Assembly: GCA_017506865.1 (NCBI GenBank)
Contig: JAFCMP010000368.1
Span: forward strand, 913,407-977,406
Direction of reading: 5' to 3'
Source of the DNA: Tribonema minus
Taxonomy: Eukaryota > Sar > Xanthophyceae > Tribonematales > Tribonemataceae
Length of the DNA stretch: 64,000 nt
Shown here: in pieces, positions 22,201 through 34,200 of the stretch
Layout of the letters: each line of letters starts with the position of its first letter
Position numbering within the stretch: position 1 is the stretch's first letter
The notes under the pieces: generated by a model
Database searches by the model: none
The model's input: only the letters and a program-made list of their open reading frames with translations
What the model was told of the DNA's origin: nothing
Translations under genes and position numbers: made by a program

Positions 22201-25200
22201 TGTATACACACATGCATACACACGCATGCCTACACCCACAAGTGTCGTACAGCGTGCCAACTGGCGCTCGCTGCAGCACGCTTCAACTGCACACATTGCA
22301 TTCGCGTTGCGGAATGGACTTATTTGTACGCCGTGTTGCTCGCTGCCACTTTCACCGTGACAGTGCTCATACCAGCTTGTGCCTCCCACACAGTCCTCTC
22401 CGGGGGCTGCTGAACAACATAATAACCTGCAGACAAATACAGAGATAAAAAGCCTCTATAGCAAAATTCCAAAACAATGTCAACCTAAACTTTGCGCAAA
22501 AGAACTTTCTTCCTTTATTGTTTGAAGTATAATTATAATCGATACCCTGACATACTCAATTTCTTTGATTGCTTTTTGTTTTGCCAACACTTTTGCAAAT
22601 GAGCCAGCGTTCTGAACTCATTACGATTTTGCCAACATTGCTTAAATCAGGTAGTATATAGCGGCCAATGTTATGGCGTGTGGATGTGGCATCCTTCCCA
22701 TATTTGAACTTGCGTGAATGCTCTTGTGTTCTTGTTGCCACGCCATGTGCAGCGGAAGTTCGCAGCAGCCCGCCCAATCAGACGCGGTCAGTGGCAGTGG
22801 ACGCTTCCAAAGTTGAAGTTATGCCAGAAGCTGAAGTTAGGGAGGCTTGGGGCCCCTTCGCCTGGGCCGCAGGTGCTGGTAAGTGCGCACAACAACTTTA
22901 AATTGAAACTTGAAGACGATAACAGCGGCATGAAGCAGCCTTATCAGCTGTGAACTCCTGCAATGCGCGCTTGGAACGGAGGGGTGCCTGGTGCAGTTTC
23001 TGGTTGCTGGGTGCTGCTGGTTTGCACTTGCAGCAACATTGCTTGCAATGCCTTTGATGAAAACTTGCTCGGATAATGACTCGACAAACTTTGCTTGAAG
23101 TCGTGCTCGTACGACTTGTGAGGGCAGGCATGCCTAGGCCTGACCCTAACCCTCACCCTGGAAGGGCACACACAAGCACTCAGTGGAACCTCAAGACGAT
23201 CATCACACAGCTACCTATAACCCCAACCTTAATTCTAACCCTCTCTCAATACACCGCGGGGAAATCATGAGCGCGGCTCCATTTTTCTTGCCAAAATGAT
23301 GTATATGTAGTGAACAGCGTGCACAGTTTGCGTTAACAGGCTCGTCAGGACTTCCACTATTACAGTACTGGGCAGGACCGAACCTCAACTTGATGAGCTG
23401 AGTCACCGCTTATTGCTTCAGCTTGAGCCTGGCATGTTTGTTCACTGGAAATGAGAATGGACGGAGGCTGGACTTCTCAGTGCCGCCGCCTGGGCTGCTA
23501 TTTTGTGTGCGGTGCCACATTGTGCCACCGCCGCTGCCGCGGCGTCGCGACTGCAGTGGCAGGTGGCGAAATTCCACCCATTTTTCCCAGCGCACTGCAA
23601 CTATGCGTCAGGGAGACTTCAACAATCAAATCCACGCATTGGTGTCAGCGCGCTGCAATTTTTATGTATCAAAGAGACTTCAACAGTTGTCAATTAAGGA
23701 GTCCCCAATTTCATGTTTTTGATTTCAGTAATTTCAATACTTTCATCTTGGACGAACGCATAGAAACGCACAAACAATGCAAGTACTTGCTAAAAATCTG
23801 ATCGCTGCTCTACTATGCAGGGTCGGCGCTGCAGCGCATCTGGAGCGGCGAGGGCGCGGAGGCGCAACAAAGCAAACTTCAACTTCCAGATGCACTTCCC
23901 CCTTCTTCAAGTGGCAACTTCAATGCTGAAGTTGCAGTTGAGGAGGCGCGCCGCGTGGTGTCGCTGCAGCAGGACAGGGGTGCGGAGTGGGACTCGGAGT
24001 GGGACTCGGATCGATTCTCGGGGGACGAATGGCCGCGTGAGGGGGACGAGAGGGGGCCCATGCAGGGGGCGCAGGTTGTGGCGCGCGCGCTCAACGGTTG
24101 GGCGCGCTGGGCGTGGTGAGTCACCTCTTCCACTTTAAGTTGAAAACCAGTTTGATTTGATGGATGTGAGCACGCTGGGCGCGCTGGGCGTGGTGAGTGA
24201 CCTGTTGCATTTGAAGTTGTGAAGGATTTGATGTGAGCATGCTGGGCGTGGTGGGCATGGTGAGTCACCGCTTTCCGCTTGAAGTTAAGTAGCTGTTTCA
24301 TGTGAGCACGCGGAGTGTGGTGAGGGCGCAGGTTGTGGCGTGCGCGCTCAACAGGTGGGCGCGCTGGGCGTGGTGAGTCACCTGTTGCACTTGAAGTTGA
24401 GAAACGGTTTGATGTGCGCACGCTGGGCGTGGTGGGGCGGGGTGTGAGTCACTTTTGTCATATTGAAGTTGAGGAGCACTTTGACGTGAGCACGCTGGGT
24501 GTGGTGCGTCACCAGCCATTGTCAAAGTTGGCAAGCAGTCGTAGTACGAAGTGCAGAGAGAGGCACGGTCAAGATGGCAGGTGGTGCACGGCGCTCAGGA
24601 GGTGTTGAGTGCCAGCGATGCGGGCTTGGCAGAAGCCCTTGTCGTGACTATGCTGAGTCAACTTCAAATTGTTTGATGGGGGGCGTGTCATGTACTTGAT
24701 GGTGAGGAGCAAACGCTAATTGTGACACCTCACCGGATCGCATAAGTCAAACTCAAAAACTATGATTATGGAATGCACACTTGTGTTGACTTTGATGTAA
24801 ACAGTATACTTCCTTGAAAGGATAACCTCAAATACTCTGAAATAATCCATATACAGTAATCTTGCCGCACCGGCAGGTGTCAGTCGCTATACGTCATCCG
24901 TTGGCTTTGCAGCTCACATGTAGATGTAGATGTGTGTTGCACGTGAAAAGCTGTCAGGGCGCAACGTGATCTGCCACTTTCAATTTTTCATTTCGTCAAC
25001 CTGGAGGTGCAACATCCTTTGTGTGCTGAGCACAACCTGGCTGCTGGACAGGAGTTGTGCAGGCAAATCTTCGCAAGCGATCTGGAGCGAAATTTTGCAT
25101 CTTGAAATGCAAGTTTTGAGTTCATCAGAGTACATCAAACACGATGCATCAAAGTATACTAGGCAGATGAACAAAAATGCTTTTTCCTAGTAATTGCTCA

Positions 25201-28200
25201 AAGTGTATGAGCAAAATGCCTTAAAGTACAGCGAAACGCAGCATGATTTATCGCAGTACATCTAACACAATACCACGAAACACGATGCATCAAAGTATAC
25301 TAAGCAGATGAACAAAAATGCTTTTCCCTAGTAATTGATCCAAGTGTATGAGCAAAATGCCTCAAAGTACAGCGAAACGCAGCATGATTTATCGCAGTAC
25401 ATCTAACACAATACCACGAAGTTCACTTAGACGTATATTTACCAGCCGCGACACCCGTTTCGTCGCTTATCAATAGTGCGGAGCTGACTAACGCCTAACC
25501 CTAATCCTAACCCTAACTCTAGCTTCTGACTACCTCTCATCTTTCGCTGCAACAACTCATTACCAGGTCCAAGGTCCAGGGAGAGTCGTTGGAGGAGCTG
25601 GGAAGGGAGCGCCAGGACTCGTGCCTGGACGATGGCCTGCGCGAATTTGTAACTGACGTAACTGCCGCCGGCAATGTGACCCAGGCCAGTGGTAGTGCTC
25701 GCGATGCAGCAACGGCTGCGGACACAGCTGCCAACGCCTCAGGTGAGGACGCTGTTTCTATGGTTAGGGTTAGGATTAGGGTCAGAATAAGGACCAGGGT
25801 TGAGGGTTAGGGTTTCCTGCTGGTACTGCTGAAAGGAGTTGCTGCAGAGGCTCCTACACATGGTTCTGGTGTCAACCCCGCTCTTTGTAGTCTTCTCTAA
25901 TCGATGTGTCAGGGTGAGGGTGAGGTTGGATAAGATTTGGGTTTGCTTCTGGTGTTAGGATTAGTTCTGGTTGATTCCGGTGTCAATTCCGCTCGTGTAA
26001 TCTTCTCTGATCGATGCTGGTCTTCTGAGCTGGTAATTTGCCTTTGCCCTCCCCTGTGTTGCGACCTCAAACAAGTTATGACGAGGCAATTGATTGGGCG
26101 CTACATAACACTGGTCAATGCGTTGCATACGTGGAATTACCTGTGCCTAATCTGCCTGCTTTTCACTACCTTCCTGCAAACAGACGGATGTGCTCTGATT
26201 TGGGTTAGGGCAAGCGTTTGTGTCATCTTTAGCATTGGACGCTAGAAGTAGGATTAGGATCAGGGCTGCGGGGTACACTTCATTCTTCCCTGATCTCTCC
26301 TCCTCGTGCTGCCGCGCTTGTTGCTGAAGCGGCGCATCCAATGCTTGTTGAGGATTGGAGTAAGCATTGGTGTTCAAGTTGAAGCTTAGGTCTAGGGTCA
26401 CGGTAATGGTTAGGGTCAGGGTTCACTGTTCGTGATACCACGAATGCTCCTGCTGTTGCTCCCTTGCCTCAAAGTCAACGGGTCATGAAGCGCGCTTGCT
26501 AAGGCTCACACAGAGGGTAGGACCGGCTTTCTAAGGCTCACATAGGGGGTAGGGTTATGCGTGGTGGGGTTATGAAGCTTACTCTGATCGTCCCATTGAC
26601 TCCCACAAACCCGTGCCTCTGCCTCCTTTCTCCACTGCACCGTACTTGCCTAGGGGTAAGCCTAGGTTTAGCACTACATTCACTAATCCTACCCTGATCA
26701 TGCTTTCGACGCCCTTGCCTTTGGTCCGCGCTGTTTTTCAGCTGAAGCAGCATCGGCGGAGGCGGAGTGGGCGCGCTCTATGGCTAAGGCGCAGCTTGAG
26801 AGGGGCAACAAAAAGTCCCTGCAGGAGGAAGAGGGGGGCTGGAACCCGCTGAGCTTCTTCTTTCCTTCGAGCAGCGAGGTACGCATGCAATAGTAATGAA
26901 GAATACTCTTGAAGCACCTCAAAAGTTTTCAGGTGCCTCAAAGTTTTCAGGTGCACTGAATAGTGACGCAGGTTTGGGTGCAGGAAAGGTGATGGCAAAG
27001 ACAAAGTGGTGGTCTGCGAATACCCCACTGATGAGCATTCCCACACCGGTGCCCCCCCCTGAACGCACATCCGAGTCGACGACAACCTGCGGATCAGGAT
27101 GGGGCCCCGCAGAGCCAATGCAGGGCAGACTAGCAAGACGCCAGCCAGCAGAACGCTGCCGACTGGAGCGCATCATCACACCTTTTTCGTCCCCCTTTGT
27201 TTCTCTGCTTTCTGTTGCCTGATCCTAGCCCTTGCTCTACCAATTTGCCGCCCCCCCCCCCCCCCCCTTCCCCTCCATGCAAGCAGAGCCAGCGCAGGGC
27301 AGACGAGAACGACGCCAGCGTTGCTCGCTCGCTGTTGGCTGATCCGAACACTAACCCCACTGATGATCATTCCCCTGTTGATGCCCCCCCCCCCCCGCCC
27401 CCCCGCCCGCAGAGCCAACGCAGGGCAGATGAGAAAGACGCCAAACAGCGGAGCGCTGCTGACTGGAGCGCATCATGACACCTTCGTCCATGGAGCTTCA
27501 TCCACCCCCTTTCTCTGCTGTCTGTTGCCTGATTCTAGCCCTTGCTCAACCAATTTGCCCCCTCCCCCCCACCCCCCCCACCCCCCCGTCTTGCAAGCAG
27601 AGCCAACGCAGGGCGGACGAGAAAGACGCCAGTCAGCGGAGCGCTGCAGACTGGAGCGCAAACCCTACCAACGAGTACCTCTCCGAGCTAGGGCGCGCAG
27701 CGGAGCAGCAGCAGAAGCAGCAACGCCAGCGCCAGCAGCAGGCCATCAGTGCTCAGCAGCAGGCCAGCAGCAACGCTCAGGAGCAGGCAGCGTCGGCCGC
27801 GACAGCGGCGGCTGCGGCGGACGCGAAGGCCGCGCTGTCGGAGAAGGTCGCAAGAGGTACTTGAAGTACTGATAAATTGTTGTCAACACTTGAAGTTTAG
27901 GGCTATTTGTGGCTGATGCAACTTAGACGGCATATGCGCTGATTTGGCTGTGACTCATTGCTTCCTGGTTGTGGTCTTGTGCATGTCATACTTCAAAGTA
28001 TGTTTTGGGCAAAGAGTGTTGCTGTGATGCTCATCACTGTCACTCGCTCGTGGCGGATCTGCATGGCAAAGTGCACTAGTACATAGCCTGAGAGTTGCTG
28101 CACTTCTGCCTGTGATCATAGCTCTGCCGGAATGCCAGACTGTGGTGTTGAGCTGGTTTTGCGGTACATGGGCGCGGCCCGAATAGCCACGACTGCGGCA

Positions 28201-31200
28201 AGCCTCACTTCGCACAAAGAGCGTCTACAAAATTTAATTGCACTCACTACTGCGATCCGACTGCTGTGGCAAGCGCCGCCAATTTTTCTGAAGCGCATAC
28301 CCCGGGCTGTTGTGTAAGCGTGCTCCTCCACGCACGTATCACTGCCTTGATGTTATTGCGCTTACCTCTGCGCATGATGTTGCCTCTGCTGCGATGCCTC
28401 ACGTTAGACTCCAATTGTTTCGAGTTGCATTGGCAGCAGGGCGTCTCATCGATCACCTCTGTTGCGGTTCTAGCTCTGCCGTGACGCCATAGGGTACACT
28501 TTACTCGTTTCAACCTGCACTGGCACTAACGCGTCTGATCGGTCGACACCGTTCCGCTTTTGCAACCACAGCGGCGATACTGGGCGCCACCACCGAGCAC
28601 CAACAGCCTCCGACAAAGGATGCGTCTCGGTCCAAAACGGGCGCTGCCTTGCAGCCATCCCTATTTGAGGTAAGGACTACTAAAACTGCCAGTGTTGAGT
28701 AATGACAACAGTCAAGCAGGGCGAATCAGGTGTCTACCGTGCTCTCTGTTCTCGCAAGTAGGGCTTGCGTGAGCACCATGGCCTCAAGAGCAGTTGCCGA
28801 GGCTTTCAGAAGGACTCAAATGCCGTGCATGCGCTGTGGGCAGGGCAGGCGCAGGGGCGCATCATGAGGTAATGGCCGTCAGACTGCTGCCAGGGTTGCA
28901 AAGCAGAGCCGTTAGGACATGAAGGTTATCTGTTATGTAGTTCAACCTCTTGTCTCTGCAATTGAAGACCTGTGAATTTCTTGGTTGCATGAACAACTAA
29001 ATGTTGGTGATGGTCAGGACGACTGCCATGGCGCTCTGCCGCACATTATTCACATCTGCAGGGGGGCGGGCTGGGCATGAGCACGCGCGGGCCTTGGACG
29101 TTGCATTTTTCTCAACCACAAAAAACTGTGAAGCTTGACACAGACATGCAGCAGTAAATGCTGCTACAAAGTGATACTTCAAGTACAACTTCCCGTCACA
29201 GTCAATACGGGTCGTCATCAAGCATACATGCTGCGGTTGCGAGTCAACCTTGGAGCGCCATTCGCTCCAATTGCATTGCTGTTGCTCACTACCTGTTGCA
29301 ACACACCCGTAGACCTAGACATCAAGGTGACGAATGCAACAGAAGACCGACGCCAGTCGTGTGCTGCCAGTAGTGAATGTACTGTAGTCTGTCCACTGGC
29401 AAGTGTAACTGTCGTAACCGTCAAGCCTGCAAACGACAATGAGCATGTAACTGCCATACGCTCCAACGGTATGATTGAAGTTGAAGTTTTGGTTTGAAGT
29501 ACGCGTTGAAACAGTTGAAGTTGAAGTTTTCTTCTGGAATTGTTTGACAAGTGAGGTCGTTCTTGACATGCAGCATCAACTTCACAGGTGAAGTTGTCAC
29601 AGGTGAAGTTGATGTTCAGAAGGTGAAGTTGGGTTCGTCGTACCAGGTACTGTCGGCCACGCATGCCGCCGCCATCGAGACTGCGCGCATGTACCGGCCC
29701 CCGGTGCGATGATGAGACCGTTGAGTGCAAGAAGGCGGAATACCGGCATCTTTGCCAGTTCGACGCTCTACCGCAACGGGACGTTCGTCTCACTCGTCTA
29801 GGAGCACAATCTCCCGATGTGGAATAACTCAGGAGAACAATCTCCTGATGCAGAACGATCTCCCGATGTTATCCTGGACGAGTGAGCAGAACATGGCGTT
29901 GCGGCAGAGCGTCAAATCGGCGAAGAGCGCGTTCTACCGGTATCCCACGTTCTTGCACTCGAAGGTTTCATCATCCCACGTGGGGGCTGTACGCGCAGCC
30001 TCGAATAGCGGCGGCACGTGTGGCCGACAGCACCTGGTACAACAAACACATTGCAATTGGAGCGAATGGCGCTCTGAGGTTGAATTGCACCTGCAGCATG
30101 TATGGGCGGTCACCGGAGGAGCTGCAGGGGCGGGTTCTGGCCCTGATGCGCTGCTGCGCACCAGCTGTTGAAGTTGAAATTGACCTCTTATCGCGCGCTC
30201 ACAAGTGATACTATGTCTATTAAACACTGGAAGCCATCTAGGAGGATGGCTTGTCAACGGAGGAGCTGCAGGGGCGAGTTCTTGCACCTGACCGCGCACC
30301 ATCAGTTAAAGCTGAAATTGAACCCTCATCGCAGCCAATGCGTACTTCCAACCCTCATTGCAGTCGAAGCGTACCGCTACAGTATGTTCTACATTCATGG
30401 TCACCGCCCAGGAGGATGGCCTGTGGACAGAGGAGCTGCAGGGGCGAGTTCTGGCGCCAGACGCGGCGTGCACTAACTCTTGAAGTTCAACTTCACCTCT
30501 TCCCGCATGCGACAGTTTCCAAATACTCAAAATCTGTATCTTACGCACGTTGCACTCGTTTGCCGCTCCTGATGGTTATGTCTCTGCAGGAGGATGGCCT
30601 GTGGACAGAGGAGCTGCAGGGGCGCGTTCTGACGCCAGATGCGGCGCGCGCCATGGAGCTGGACTACGCCTCGAGCATTGTCATCAAGGCGCAGGCAGCG
30701 ATCCGCTCGCAGCTGCTGCAGCACCAACAGCAGCAGCAGCAGCAGCAGGTGAGGCGATTGGTCAGGGTTGCTGGCCGGCTTTAGGAGGGGGACGAAGCTG
30801 TGCAATGCGTAGATGTGTAGAGCAATATCGAGCACGCTTCACAAACGTGCAGGCTGGGATCTGCTAGCAGCTGCTGCAGCACCAGCAGCAGCAACAGCAG
30901 CAGGCAAACGCCTGTGTGAGCATGCCGGCAAATTGAAGTAGTTGCTCAGTCTGATGCCTGCGCACCAACCCCAGGTACGCACGTATGGAACTGTATATAT
31001 GAAGGCCCAAGGGAGGCCGGGTTGCCTATGCAATCGACAAGTTTGCGTCAACGCAGCCGCCTAGTCTGCGCTGTGCTACTGCACACGTGTTGTAAAGATT
31101 ATTGCACTGTATTCTTCAGAAACTGCTGCTGGCTAAAAGGGGGTCGAGAGGGGTCGAGTGTGCCTCAACGTCACCGCGGTATTCATTTTTGCTACATTGT

Positions 31201-34200
31201 GTCGCTGCCAAAGCCACTGCTACGTGGAGGACGTCACAATTCAAGGCTACGCAGCTCATGACCATCGTGAGCTTCATGTCTGTGGTGGTTGCGGTGCCTC
31301 AGAAGCGTCTGTTACTTGATCGAGATCACGATCAGTACCTTCGCGTCGTATCTCGCGCCCTGACGTGGATGCGTGTCTTCATCGAGGCACCTCGCCAGTC
31401 TCTGACATGCCAAGTTCTGCGCCTTTGCACGACCCCACTATGGTTTTACGCCGCTGTTGTTGGTGACTCAGACGCCCTTGCTATGTGAATCTCAGCCACA
31501 TCTCTCGGCAGCACAGCGAGAGCTAAATGGAACTTGCAACAAGAATGGGGCCACCGGCTTCAATACCATTGTTTGCATGACTGAAGTCCCTAGGTGTGCC
31601 TTCAGGCTTTCTCTGCAGCCAAGCACATCAACAGGATCATCAGTACATACTTCGTGCTTTTTTGCACAAGCCACTTTGCGTGATGCTCATGCCCATTCTC
31701 TTCATGTCCACTGCAGTCACAGCGTGCGCCGGCGTGGGGCTTCAGGCGCGACAGGGCTCAGCACAGGTGAATTGATGGGGTATGTAGGTATAGTATAGCT
31801 TCCGTGATGCTATGTGGACATGCACGAACAGAGATTTGCGGTGCACTCATTGAGAATCCGGTCACTCCGCAGAGTTGCATGGTGGACTAATTTGAGTCAT
31901 ATCGACAGAGCTCAGTACAGGTGACCGGTTGAGCCACGTACGCATAGTGGCACACGGCCGGTGCAATGCCTGTTGCTGGCTTTGTTATCACCCCTGCTTC
32001 TTTGCAGCGAAAAAGAAGTGCATGGCCGGTCCTGCATTGTTGTTTAAAGCTCAACACTGACTTCAAATTTATCGCTGCTTCTTTGCAGCGAGAACACGCA
32101 CAAGCTTAACACTGACTTTCAAATTTATCCTTACTTCTTTGCGGCAAGGAAAGAGCATGGCCCCACCTGCAGCGAATTGTCGGTTTAAGGTAAACGGTAA
32201 ACGTTAACTTGCAAATTATCTGCAGCAAATTGCCGGTCTATGCGCAATACTGATTTTTGAATGTATCCCTACTTTTTGCAGTGAGTAGCAGCGCCTGGCC
32301 TTCCTGCAGCACACCAGCGGCAAAGCAGTGCATTGGTCCGTGTAAGCCTGACACTCTATTTAAACCACAACCGTACTGCTCCGCAGAAACAAGAAGCGCA
32401 TGTCTGTGTAAAGCCTGACACTGACTTCACTCTCAACCCTGCTTCTCTGCAGCAAGACGAAGCGCATCCTCCCTGCATGGTTAATGTAAGCTCAACACTG
32501 AGTGCAAATGTATCGCTGCTTCACAGCGCTTCGCCGTTTTGAGGTCAGCGCTGACTTCCAAATTTATTTCTCATTCTCCGCAGCGAGAAGAAACGCCTGG
32601 CCCTCCTGCAGCACACCAACGGCGCGTGCTCAGACATCTTCCGCAAGTGAGTGCTGACACAAAGTTCCAACACTTACATCATTGAGTCAAGGACTTGGGC
32701 GTTGTGCCACTGCCCTGCATGGTGTACTTGAAAGATGCTGCGAGTGACCGCGTTAGCTTGCGTAGCGGATTCAATGCGTGAATTGTGTCTGAGAGCCACG
32801 CACATCTTTGTGGATTTGCGGTGTCGTGTGCACTAGTAACCACAACAATCTGTGGGTGCCAGCCCAAAGCTGCGGAGTCGCCTCAAGCAACGTCTTCAAC
32901 AGCAACATCAATGCTGCTCTCAACGGTGCATTGTGTGTGACATGGAACGACTACAAGTGCCAGTCTCAAGTGCGCCGTGTGTGACATGCAACGACTACAT
33001 GGGTTTGCAACCCTGACCGTAGAGCAGCGGCTTACTCCAACACATTTCATCCTGCTGCTACATGATACTGTCATTCGAATCATTGGAACTGGGGCTGCTG
33101 GCAACCCATTGCGCGGTGGCGGCCATGCGTCCCCTGTGATGATGGGTTTCCCCCCTCTACACAGTTGTCATCTGCCCATTGCACTTTGTGCTGATGCTCT
33201 ACAGTGCTCGCGCAGCATCAATTCTGTGCGTTTCACATTTCATCCCATCATCCAGCCAACAGCTAGTTCTGTAATTCAAATAATAGGAACTGGAGCTAAT
33301 TCGCTCTCTCACGTGCTCACTCGCGCCGCAGCATGATCAGCGTGTCCATCGATGCCGCAGCAGCGATCAACCAGGTGAGAGCATGAGGCGTTAAAGTGCA
33401 GCGACGCAAGAATTCATAAACTTTTTTTTTCTCACATTATTCGTAGAACACTTGATACTGCTGGTGTGAACAACCTTGTACTAGGCCAATCAGAATGTGG
33501 TGAATTTTTTTCTCTTGCCACGTCGGAACTATTCAAGAAAATACTCCTATGCCAGATCCTGTAAAAAATGTAGGGTTAAGCTAGAAATTGTGGTTTGGAT
33601 CAAAGCCACAAAGCTGCAACAGTCCAAAGGCAGTGACGGTACCTGAGTGTTCTGGCCTGGAAGCAGTCCATGTTCGCTGAAACCAGTAGCTGTGGAAAAG
33701 CTGTACATATGCAGACTGTGTTGCAGCACCGGTGCCTAAGCTCTTAGGGCGCAGTGCAGACCAGGCTGCTGCATAGGAGTAAACCGTAGGAATGCATAGG
33801 ACACCCGGCCTGCCTTGGGGCTGTACAATTACAAGTCCACAAGTACATTAGCAGACCGTGTTACCTGTAGCCCAATTGTATCCCCACTTTCAGTTCACCC
33901 TACTGTCCAGTGTCTGCACACTGCTTTCCCCCTGGCTCGTGGCTGTTTCAGAGAACGCATCGAAAATAGTAGTTAGAAAATTGATATTAGAAATCCGGGC
34001 ATTAAACTAGCGGAACCTAACATCATCAAAACTGACATGCATCATCAACCAGAGCCACAGCACATTGAAAACCCTCCGCGCGTACACAAGACAGGTCCTT
34101 GTTCAAGCCAGTTGATGGATTAATACTTCAGAAGCACATGCTCGAAAACCCTAACCCTGATTTCTTTATGCGCAGTGACGCTGAACACTAACCCCAATTG

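Noticed and set aside
21823-22448. Two overlapping ORFs of 172-196 codons in intron 10
   Set aside because: The sequence consists of echo remnants of exon 10, TA/CA-rich repeats and a CCCTAA run, and the codon content is not protein-like.
29218-29793. 191-codon minus-strand ORF
   Set aside because: It is the antisense of the inverted repeat and of exon 17; no start or splice context was found.
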